A stretch of 12,323 bases of DNA from an uncultured Romboutsia sp. (GTDB lineage: Bacteria > Bacillota > Clostridia > Peptostreptococcales > Peptostreptococcaceae): the NCBI GenBank assembly GCA_937907205.1, contig CALESE010000156.1:1-12323 (forward strand), given 5' to 3'. A program made the position numbers and the translations under genes. Positions 1-6,559 of the stretch are shown one piece after another; the first letter of the stretch is position 1, and each line of letters begins with the position of its first letter. A model generated the notes under the pieces. That model saw nothing but the letters and a program-made list of their open reading frames with translations, had not been told where the DNA came from and did no database searches.

Positions 1-130
1 ACTATTTTTTTATATATTTTTATGTGTTGCACTTAATATGATAATTTATCTTATAAAAAAATCGACCATATATTTCAAAACCTGTAACTAATATGTAAAA
101 TTTATTTACAAAGTTATACTTAGTGTAGTA

Positions 131-144
131 ACCTATATATAGGT
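131..144. promoter_or_regulatory. 14-bp perfect palindrome upstream of the NlpC/P60 gene
   Basis: The sequence ACCTATATATAGGT is identical to its own reverse complement and ends 50 bp before the hydrolase start codon. A TATACT hexamer at 115-120 could be a -10 box, which would put this palindrome just after the transcription start, a normal place for a repressor site. No good -35 box is visible for that hexamer. An operator role is inference; AT-rich DNA gives such palindromes by chance fairly often. Confidence 0.25.
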
Positions 145-194
145 ATGTCAAAATAATATACATATTGTTAGATTTTTTAGTAGGAGGGATGAGT

Positions 195-1340
195 ATGAAA
201 AATAATATAGTAGTGAATTCGTTGTTATTAAGTTCAGCAATAGTAGCTATAGGAGCAACAGATGCATATGCAGCACAAACAGGGACTGTCACTGCTAGTG
301 CATTAAATATAAGAAGTGGAGCAGGAACAAATTATTCAGTTATAACTAAAGCATACAAAGGCGAGAGCGTTGATATATTAAATACAAGTAATGGATGGTA
401 TAAAATAAAGTTATCAAGTGGAAAAGTAGGATGGGCAAGTTCAGATTATATAACTAAAATAAATAATTCATCAAATAATAACTCACAAAGTGGAACATTA
501 ATATCAGGGTATGGAAAAGTAACTGCAAGTGCATTAAATGTAAGAAGTGGAGCAGGAACAAGCTACTCAGTAGTAACAAAAGCATACAAAGGTGATAAAG
601 TAGAATTGTTAGAGTCATCAAATGGATGGTATAAAATAAAATTATCAAGTGGAAAAGTAGGATGGGCAAGTTCAGATTATATAACTAAAATAAATAATTC
701 ATCAAATAATAACTCACAAAGTGGAACATTAATATCAGGGTATGGAAAAGTAACTGCAAGTGCATTAAATGTAAGAAGTGGAGCAGGAACAAGCTACTCA
801 GTAGTAACAAAAGCATACAAAGGTGATAAAGTAGAATTGTTAGAGTCATCAAATGGATGGTATAAAATAAAATTATCAAGTGGAAAAGTAGGATGGGCAA
901 GTTCAGATTATATAACTAAAATATATAATTCTAATAATAATACTGAAAATGAAACACCTTCAATAGATAAAGCTCAAGCGATAGTAAATTTAGCTACTAA
1001 GCAATTAGGTAAACCTTATGTTTGGGGCGCTGAAGGTCCTAATTCATTTGACTGCTCAGGATTAATTTATTATGTATATAAAAATGCTGCAGGAATGAGT
1101 CTTCCAAGAACATCTATAGAGCAATCTAGAACTGGAATAACAGTTAGTATGTCTAATTTAAAACCAGGTGACTTAATATTCTCTAGTACGGATGGTAGTG
1201 GAAGTATTAATCATGTAGGAATATATATAGGTAATAATGAAATGATACATGCTCCAAAGCCAGGAGATGTAGTAAGTAAATCAAAGATGAATACATCTTA
1301 TTGGATAGATTCATATGTAGTGTCTAAAAGAGTATTATAA
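195..1340 (+). CDS. Secreted peptidoglycan hydrolase, three SH3b domains plus NlpC/P60 peptidase
   Basis: Predicted exported cell-wall hydrolase of 381 residues. NlpC/P60 enzymes are papain-like endopeptidases that cut stem peptides of peptidoglycan, and bacterial SH3 domains anchor them to the wall. A signal peptide covers about residues 1-26 (hydrophobic LLLSSAIVAIGA, likely cleavage after AYA). SH3b units lie at about 31-88, 108-165 and 185-242, each opening with VTASALN(I/V)RSGAGT and joined by Asn/Ser linkers. The catalytic domain covers about 255-381, with the nucleophile Cys287 in FDCSGL, His340 in NHVGIYIG and a third polar residue, His352. I chose the ATG at 195 because GGAGGG at 183-188 sits 6-7 bases upstream; the in-frame TTG at 165 and ATG at 189 lie before or against that site. 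Units 2 and 3 are a perfect DNA duplication. A terminator follows directly, so this is a single-gene unit. The exact cut site and physiological role (growth, separation, sporulation) cannot be read from sequence. Confidence 0.93.
   Translation: MKNNIVVNSLLLSSAIVAIGATDAYAAQTGTVTASALNIRSGAGTNYSVITKAYKGESVDILNTSNGWYKIKLSSGKVGWASSDYITKINNSSNNNSQSGTLISGYGKVTASALNVRSGAGTSYSVVTKAYKGDKVELLESSNGWYKIKLSSGKVGWASSDYITKINNSSNNNSQSGTLISGYGKVTASALNVRSGAGTSYSVVTKAYKGDKVELLESSNGWYKIKLSSGKVGWASSDYITKIYNSNNNTENETPSIDKAQAIVNLATKQLGKPYVWGAEGPNSFDCSGLIYYVYKNAAGMSLPRTSIEQSRTGITVSMSNLKPGDLIFSSTDGSGSINHVGIYIGNNEMIHAPKPGDVVSKSKMNTSYWIDSYVVSKRVL
411..923 (+). repeat. 231-bp tandem repeat, about 2.2 perfect copies
   Basis: Bases 411-692 equal bases 642-923 without a mismatch that I can find (282 bp at an offset of 231 bp). 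The unit is 77 codons, exactly one SH3b domain plus its linker, so changes in copy number keep the reading frame. The match is bounded by a G/A difference at 410 versus 641 and an A/T difference at 693 versus 924. The first SH3b unit is diverged and lies outside the perfect repeat. Confidence 0.95.
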
Positions 1341-1350
1341 TAAATATATT

Positions 1351-1384
1351 AAAAGCAGATTAAAAATTTTTAATCTGCTTTTTT
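1351..1384 (+). terminator. Rho-independent terminator of the NlpC/P60 gene
   Basis: A 32-bp perfect palindrome (AAAAGCAGATTAAAAA and its complement, 1351-1382) begins 11 bases after the stop codon and ends in a T-run. The stem has a GCAGATT/AATCTGC core with A-tract and T-tract flanks, the usual form of a clostridial intrinsic terminator. Confidence 0.88.
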
Positions 1385-1413
1385 AATGAAAAAATAGTAT
1401 ATAAGATACTTTA

Positions 1414-1422
1414 TGGTATAAT
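1414..1422 (+). promoter_or_regulatory. Extended -10 promoter element for the helicase gene
   Basis: TGGTATAAT is a perfect TATAAT with a TGn extension, 34 bases before the helicase ATG and just after the preceding terminator. No good -35 hexamer lies 17 bases upstream (ATAGTA), which fits extended -10 promoters. This is the most likely promoter for the helicase/alarmone synthetase pair. Confidence 0.5.
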
Positions 1423-1455
1423 AATTAATTGTGTATATTATAGAAGGAGAATATT

Positions 1456-2910
1456 ATGAATTGTAAATTTATAGATTTTAAATTAAATAAATATATATTA
1501 AAAGCATTGAATAACTTAGAATACAAAATTCCTACAAAAGTACAAGATAAGGTAATACCTATATTACTAAATAAAGAAGATGTAGTAGTACAGTCTAAAA
1601 CAGGAAGTGGAAAAACAGCAAGTTTTGCAATTCCATTATGTGAAAGTATAGATATAGATAAAGGCATACAAGCTTTGGTAATAGTTCCTACAAGAGAACT
1701 ATCACTTCAAGTAAGTGAAGAGATATCAAATATAGGTAGATTAAAGAAAATAAGGAGTATTAGTATATATGGAAAGCAACCTATAAAAGAACAAATAATA
1801 TCATTAAAGCAAAGAGTTCATATAGTAGTTGCAACTCCAGGAAGAATAATAGATCATATTCAAAGAGGAACTATAAATTTAGATAAATTAAATTATTTAA
1901 TAATAGATGAAGCAGATAAAATGCTTAATAAAGGTTTTGTAGAACAGATGGATTTTATATTCAAAAATTCTAAGTCTAAAAAAGCAATAGGATTATTTTC
2001 AGCTACGATAGATAAAGAAATTGAATATATTTGCAAAAAATATATGAATAATCCTATAATCATAAATATAGAGGAAAATATTTCAAAAGCTAATAAACAA
2101 ATTAATGAAAATATAATAAAAGTAGAAGAAAAAGATAAATATGAAATGTTAAAAAAAGTAATATACTTAGAGAATCCAAAATCTATTATTATATTTTTAA
2201 ATACAAAAGATAGGGTTTCGAAATTATATAATCAAATGAAAAAAGAAAAATTTTTAGTAAGAGAGCTTCATGGTGATATGTCTCAGGATAGAAGGATGTA
2301 TGTACTAAAAGATTTTAAAGAAGATAAATGTAATATATTAATAAGTAGTGACGTAGCATCAAGAGGAATACATATAGATGAGATTTCCCTGGTAATAAAC
2401 TATGATGTACCAAAAGATAAAGAGAATTATATACATAGAAGAGGTAGAACTGGAAGAAAAGATAGTTTTGGTAAAGCTATAACGTTAGTTACTTCAAAAG
2501 ATGAAAAATATATAAATGAAATAATAGATTATATAGGATATGAATTAAAAGAAATTGAGCAACTTGACAATGATAAAGTAAAATATGGAAAATTTAAATT
2601 TGATAATAAAAGTAAAAATTTATTAAAATCTAAAAAAAACAAAAAAGAAGAAAATAAGATACATAGTGAAATAACAACTATTTATTTAAATGCAGGAAAG
2701 AAAAAGAAATTAAGAGCTTTAGATATAGTAGGAGCAATAAGCAATTTAGAAGGTATGACTGGAGAAGATATAGGTGTAATAAAAATAGAGGAACTATGTT
2801 CTTATGTAGATATATTAAATTATAAAGGTGAAAAATTACTTAAAAAATATAGAGAAATAAATATAAAAAAGAAATTAGTAAAAATAAAAAGAGATAATCT
2901 AAATAAATAG
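1456..2910 (+). CDS. dbpA: DEAD-box ATP-dependent RNA helicase, DbpA/YxiN type
   Basis: Cytoplasmic ATP-dependent RNA helicase of 484 residues. All core motifs are visible: Q-motif region about 18-34, motif I KTGSGKT (48-54), PTREL (78-82), TPGR (127-130), DEAD (151-154), SAT (182-184), motif V SSDVASRG (297-304) and motif VI HRRGRTGR (327-334). After a Lys-rich linker (about 385-404), residues about 406-478 (TTIYLNAGKKKKLRALDIVGA onward) match the DbpA RNA-binding domain, which in E. coli DbpA and B. subtilis YxiN binds hairpin 92 of 23S rRNA during 50S assembly. That domain is what separates this gene from CshA/DeaD helicases. AAGGAGA at 1444-1450 places the start at 1456. The alarmone synthetase gene follows after 19 bp and is probably co-transcribed, since no terminator is seen between them. 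I am confident of the family; the role in 50S maturation is inferred from the C-terminal domain. Confidence 0.94.
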   Translation: MNCKFIDFKLNKYILKALNNLEYKIPTKVQDKVIPILLNKEDVVVQSKTGSGKTASFAIPLCESIDIDKGIQALVIVPTRELSLQVSEEISNIGRLKKIRSISIYGKQPIKEQIISLKQRVHIVVATPGRIIDHIQRGTINLDKLNYLIIDEADKMLNKGFVEQMDFIFKNSKSKKAIGLFSATIDKEIEYICKKYMNNPIIINIEENISKANKQINENIIKVEEKDKYEMLKKVIYLENPKSIIIFLNTKDRVSKLYNQMKKEKFLVRELHGDMSQDRRMYVLKDFKEDKCNILISSDVASRGIHIDEISLVINYDVPKDKENYIHRRGRTGRKDSFGKAITLVTSKDEKYINEIIDYIGYELKEIEQLDNDKVKYGKFKFDNKSKNLLKSKKNKKEENKIHSEITTIYLNAGKKKKLRALDIVGAISNLEGMTGEDIGVIKIEELCSYVDILNYKGEKLLKKYREINIKKKLVKIKRDNLNK

Positions 2911-2929
2911 AAGATAATCGGAGGTAAAT

Positions 2930-3789
2930 ATGATACTCAATAAAGAACATTTTTTAGAAAAATATGACATAAAAGAAGAGTACTTGAATGAAAATAATAT
3001 AAGTTGGAGTAACTTAGTTGAAATATATAATGATTATAATATATATAGGAAAAGTTATGAAACTCAAGCTGAATTAATAGCAAATATATTGAGAAGTCAT
3101 AAAAAGGTTCACTCTGTAAAACACGGGTTAAAGATGGAGAACATTTAATAGAAAAGATTATAAGAAAGACAAAAGATAGAAGAAAAAAGTATGGAGAAAG
3201 TTTTAATTTTACAATAGAAAACTATAAAGAAGAAATAACAGATTTATTAGGAATAAGAGTAATACATATATTTAAAGAAGATTGGGAAAAAATACATTAT
3301 TTTATAAGTGATATGTGGAAAGTAAATGAAATAGTTGCTAATATAAGAGAAGGTGATAACACTAAAACATTTGAAGAATTAGGAATAGAAGTTTGCTCTA
3401 GGTTATCTGGTTATCGTTCAGTTCATTATTTAGTAGAATCATATCCTACAAGTCAAAAAGTTATATCTGAGATACAAGTAAGAACTATATTTGAAGAAGG
3501 GTATGGTGAAGTTGACCACCAACTTAGATATTCTTTAAGAGGTATACCTGAAGTACTTGAGCAAAATTTAATGCTCCTAAATAGAATAGCTGGAAGTTCT
3601 GATGAAATGGCATCACTTATAAATATGTTAAGTAAAAGTTTTAAAAATATAGAAAAAGATTTTAAGGAACAATTAAGTATAAAAGATCAGCAAATATTAA
3701 ATATAAGAGAAAGTATATTAAATAGTAAGTCTATATCTGAATATGATAAGGAATGTTTTATAAAAGATATAGATAATATAATTAAATAA
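2930..3789 (+). pseudogene. RelA/SpoT-type (p)ppGpp synthetase, split by a one-base frameshift
   Basis: Reading frame 2930-3148 and frame 3121-3789 join into one 286-residue protein if one base is restored in GTAAAACACGGG at about 3116-3127 (original probably GTA AAA ACA CGG, giving SVKTRVKDGEHL). Small alarmone synthetases make (p)ppGpp or pppGpp from ATP and GDP/GTP in the stringent response. Conserved features in the joined protein: DLLGIR at 105-110 with the metal-binding Asp105, GYRSVHYLV at 161-169, and EIQVRT at 181-186 with catalytic Glu181, then DHQLRY and a helical tail rich in charged residues. No HD hydrolase, TGS or ACT domain is present, so it would be a synthetase-only protein. 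The start has GGAGG at about 2921-2925. The rest of the frame is clean, so the lesion is recent, or a base-calling error. Without correction the 72-residue product lacks all catalytic motifs and the second part has no evident start signal. Programmed slippage is possible but the site is not a classical slippery heptamer. Confidence 0.85.
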
Positions 3790-3884
3790 TAAATGAGTTT
3801 TTGAATTAATAGTATTATTTATAATATGAATATTATGACTGTGGATAATAAATTAAACACATATTTATAAGATTTATAATATAT

Positions 3885-3913
3885 ATTAATGTATAAAAGT
3901 GGTATACATTAAT
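3885..3913. repeat. 11-bp inverted repeat across the start of the DUF975 remnant
   Basis: Arms ATTAATGTATA (3885-3895) and TATACATTAAT (3903-3913) are exact complements around a 7-base spacer. The right arm contains the first two bases of the ATG at 3912. No ribosome binding site lies between the arms, so any transcript would fold its start codon into the stem. It may mark the breakpoint where the gene lost its N-terminus. Confidence 0.7.
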
Positions 3914-4376
3914 GGATAGAATTAAATTAAATTTAGTATCTAAAAATAAGATATTAAAGTCACTAGGATTTACAGTTATATTGTGAATAATTTCTTTTAT
4001 TCTAGTATTTATAGTTACATCTGTAACTACTTTAATTATAATGTCAGATATTCTTTCTTACAATAGTATAAATATTGGCAAAATAATAGCGATAATATTA
4101 ACTATTTTACTATTAATTGTATATATTATATTTACTTATATGGTTACTCAAACTACATATATAATAATTGAAAAAGAAAATATTGGAATAATAGAAGCTA
4201 TGAAATTAAGTGCTAAAATTATAAAGGGTAATAAGTGGAAATACTTTGTACTTCAATTAAGTTTTATTGGTTGGGCAATACTATCTATTATAACTTTTGG
4301 GATATGATTTTTATGGTTGATACCATATGTAACATTGACATCAACTAATTTCTATAAAAATCTAAATAAAGAATAA
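3912..4376 (+). pseudogene. DUF975-family integral membrane protein remnant, N-truncated with two in-frame TGA codons
   Basis: One frame from ATG 3912 to TAA 4374-4376 encodes about 154 residues if TGA at 3984-3986 and TGA at 4305-4307 are read through. The C-terminal part is typical of DUF975 proteins: a stretch with KIIKGNKWKYFVLQLSFIGW followed by a last membrane helix ending FLWLIPYV, where the second TGA falls at a position usually held by glycine (GGA to TGA). The first TGA lies inside a hydrophobic segment (FTVIL-stop-IISFIL), consistent with TGG to TGA. Three or four membrane segments remain; DUF975 proteins are normally over 200 residues, so the N-terminal helices are gone. No ribosome binding site precedes the ATG and no promoter was recognised. 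The function of intact DUF975 proteins is not established. I judge it non-functional. Confidence 0.75.
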
Positions 4377-4550
4377 AGTATTTTTATATTACATAAATTA
4401 ATAAGATATATCATAAAATACAATGAAATAAGAATAAAAATTAAAATAAAAAGGATATTTAATAGATTTTGTAGAATTAGAATAAATTAAATAAACTTTC
4501 TAAATCAAATATAGTTATATGCAAAATGTATAAAAGAATAAATTTTCATA

Positions 4551-4574
4551 TTTATATAAAAATGTTTATATAAA
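4551..4574 (+). repeat. Short direct repeat of palindrome TTTATATAAA before the opine dehydrogenase gene
   Basis: TTTATATAAA occurs at 4551-4560 and again at 4565-4574, 14 bases apart, with the second copy running into the ribosome binding site AAGGAGGA (4573-4580). A pair of equal half-sites near the start could bind a regulator, but in DNA this AT-rich it may be chance. The 210 bp from 4377 to 4586 otherwise hold no gene, terminator or promoter that I can support. Confidence 0.3.
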
Positions 4575-4586
4575 GGAGGAATAAAT

Positions 4587-5684
4587 ATGAATGTAACAAA
4601 GGTAGCTATACTAGGTGCAGGCAATGGTGGATTAACTGCTGCAGCAGATTTAAGCAAAAGAGGATTTGATGTTGCTCTTTATGAATTACCTCAATTTTCG
4701 TCAAATCTTGAAGTTGTAAAAAAAAGAGGTACTATACTTTTACAAGAACCAACAGGAGAAAGTTTAAATAAAATAGGTTTAGTAACAACAGATATAGAAA
4801 AAGCAATACAAAATGCTCAGGTGGTTATGTTAACTATACCAGGTTTTGCAGTAGAAGCTTTTGCTGAACAACTAGCTCCAGTCATAGATGAAGAACAAAT
4901 AATTTTACTAAATGGTGCGGCATCTATGGGGTGTGTAAGGTTTGTAAATAAGGCTAAAGAAATGGGAATAAATAAAAACTTTAAAATAGCCGAATTAAAT
5001 AGTCTTACATATGGCACAAGAGGATTTGCTAGTGAAGCAAGAGTAGAGTTATTTCTTAGAGTTAAGAAAGTATTTATATCCGCATATCCATCAAAAAATA
5101 CTGATGAAATAGTATCGATATGTATACAACTATATGATAAATTAGTTGTAGCTAAAAATATATGGCAAACTACACTTGAAAATGGAAATCCAGAAGTACA
5201 TCCAGGACCAAGTCTTTTAAATGCAGGAAGAATAGAATATTCAAATGGAGAATTTTGGTTATATAAAGAAGGTATAACAAAGCATACAGCAAATATTATA
5301 AAGGCAGTAGAACAAGAAAGAATAGCATTAGGAAAAGCATTTGGGTTTGATGTTGATGGTGCAATTCAAGGAAGATATGAAAGAGGTTATTTCTCTACTA
5401 ATAAAGGAGAAATACATGAACTATTTAACAATAGTGAAGTATTTACAGCTATAAAAGGTCCATTAAGTGTGACATCTCGTTATTTAATAGAAGATATATC
5501 AACAGGTTTGGTGCTTTGGTCAAATCTTGGGAAAGTATTAAATGTACCTACTCCAAATATAGATGCAATAATAACTTTAGGCAGTTCTCTACTTAAAATT
5601 GATTTTTATAAAGAAGGTTTGACTTTGGAAAAGCTAGGGTTTGAAGGATTAAACAAAAGTCAATTAGAACAAGCCGTACAATGA
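4587..5684 (+). CDS. NAD/NADP octopine/nopaline dehydrogenase family protein
   Basis: Cytoplasmic oxidoreductase of 365 residues. Opine dehydrogenases reductively join an amino acid to a 2-oxo acid using NAD(P)H, or run the reverse reaction. The N-terminus is a Rossmann fold with GAGNGG at 10-15 and Glu33 after the second strand (ALYELP), where an acid normally favours NAD(H) over NADP(H); that cofactor reading is inference. The C-terminal half is the helical octopine_DH domain, with VHPGPSLLNAGRIE at 204-217. His205 in HPGP matches the conserved catalytic region of the family. Length and both domains are normal. AAGGAGGA sits 6 bases before ATG 4587. The gene ends in TGA directly followed by TAA, and overlaps the downstream TatD-like gene by ATGA, so the two are translationally coupled. 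The substrate cannot be told from sequence. No metallophore synthase or transporter genes are next to it, so a staphylopine-like role is not supported. Confidence 0.88.
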   Translation: MNVTKVAILGAGNGGLTAAADLSKRGFDVALYELPQFSSNLEVVKKRGTILLQEPTGESLNKIGLVTTDIEKAIQNAQVVMLTIPGFAVEAFAEQLAPVIDEEQIILLNGAASMGCVRFVNKAKEMGINKNFKIAELNSLTYGTRGFASEARVELFLRVKKVFISAYPSKNTDEIVSICIQLYDKLVVAKNIWQTTLENGNPEVHPGPSLLNAGRIEYSNGEFWLYKEGITKHTANIIKAVEQERIALGKAFGFDVDGAIQGRYERGYFSTNKGEIHELFNNSEVFTAIKGPLSVTSRYLIEDISTGLVLWSNLGKVLNVPTPNIDAIITLGSSLLKIDFYKEGLTLEKLGFEGLNKSQLEQAVQ

Positions 5685-6442
5685 TAAATAAACTTGATAT
5701 TAGTATGTATATAGATGCACACACACATTTGGATTTTTATGGTGATAATATATCAAAAGCAATTAAAGATATAAATGAAAATAGAATAGTAACATTAGCT
5801 ATAAGCATGGATATAGAAAGTTACAATAAAAATAAAGAATATAGTAAGGAAAGTGAATATATAAAGCCTTGTTTTGGGATTCATCCTTGGAAAGCAAACG
5901 AGTATAATAAAGACTTAAAAGAATTGATACCTTATATTGAAGAAAGTGAAATGATAGGAGAAATAGGTCTTGATTATGTGTGGGTAGAAGATAAATCTAC
6001 ATATGAAAAACAAAGAGCAGTATTTAAATTTATTTTAGATGAAAGTATAAAAAGAAATAAAGTTATAAATTTACATACAAAAGGTGCAGAGGAAGAAATA
6101 TATAATATTCTCAACAAATATAATTATAATAAAGTTATAATACATTGGTATAGTGGGGACTTAGAAATTTTAAATAAGTTAATAAATATTGGATGTTACT
6201 TTACTATAAGTGTTGATATTGGATTCGATGAATATACATATAAGGTTTTAGATAAAATCCCATTAGATAAATTATTACTTGAAACAGATGGACCTACAGC
6301 ATTAGAGTGGATTAATGGAGAATATGCTTATCCAAGTTTTATAAAAGAAGTATATAATAGAGTGAGTAAACATAAGAATATTGGAATAAATGATTTAAAA
6401 AAATTAATAGAGGTTAATTATAATAATTTGCTTAAGTTATAA
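5681..6442 (+). CDS. TatD-family metal-dependent hydrolase
   Basis: Predicted TIM-barrel metal hydrolase of 253 residues, TatD branch of the amidohydrolase superfamily. Family members include TatD/YcfH-type DNases, but many are uncharacterised, so a nuclease role is only one option. Metal ligands are all visible: HTH at 14-16 (with Asp18), Glu94 in GEIGLDYVW, His132 in NLHTKG, His155 in IIHWYSG and Asp203 in ETDGP. The start at 5681 forms an ATGA overlap with the upstream dehydrogenase and lacks its own ribosome binding site, as expected for coupled translation. An alternative is ATG 5705 (Met9), which would give the MYIDAHTHLD opening usual in the family but also lacks a binding site. A hairpin terminator follows at once. 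The coupling suggests a shared pathway with the opine dehydrogenase, or just shared expression; the sequence does not decide. Confidence 0.88.
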   Translation: MINKLDISMYIDAHTHLDFYGDNISKAIKDINENRIVTLAISMDIESYNKNKEYSKESEYIKPCFGIHPWKANEYNKDLKELIPYIEESEMIGEIGLDYVWVEDKSTYEKQRAVFKFILDESIKRNKVINLHTKGAEEEIYNILNKYNYNKVIIHWYSGDLEILNKLINIGCYFTISVDIGFDEYTYKVLDKIPLDKLLLETDGPTALEWINGEYAYPSFIKEVYNRVSKHKNIGINDLKKLIEVNYNNLLKL

Positions 6443-6473
6443 AAAATAGGTGTAAAATTTACACCTATTTTTT
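6441..6473. terminator. Bidirectional hairpin terminator between the TatD-like and TrxB-like genes
   Basis: AAAAAATAGGTGTAAA (6441-6456) pairs perfectly with TTTACACCTATTTTTT (6458-6473) around one unpaired base. It overlaps the stop codon of the plus-strand gene and gives a T-run on both strands. It is the only terminator seen downstream of the minus-strand flavoprotein gene, whose stop lies 87 bases away. Confidence 0.88.
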
Positions 6474-6559
6474 ATTCTATATCATAACCAAAATTTTTAC
6501 TTATTATTCTAGTATAACTTATAGATTTTGATATGCTTTCTAATATATTATCTTTATTT

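Noticed and set aside
454..900. Two identical 71-codon minus-strand frames.
   Set aside because: They are shadows of the duplicated SH3b coding sequence on the other strand. Their identity is only a consequence of the DNA repeat.
3116..3127. Programmed -1 ribosomal frameshifting in the alarmone synthetase gene.
   Set aside because: The site GTA AAA CAC is not an X XXY YYZ heptamer, and no strong downstream pseudoknot or upstream Shine-Dalgarno stimulator was seen. Mutation or sequence error is simpler.
4587..5684. A metallophore (staphylopine-like) biosynthesis system based on the opine dehydrogenase.
   Set aside because: No nicotianamine-synthase-like enzyme, histidine racemase or ABC importer/exporter genes are next to it, and the HPGP-type sequence fits the general octopine/nopaline dehydrogenase family better.
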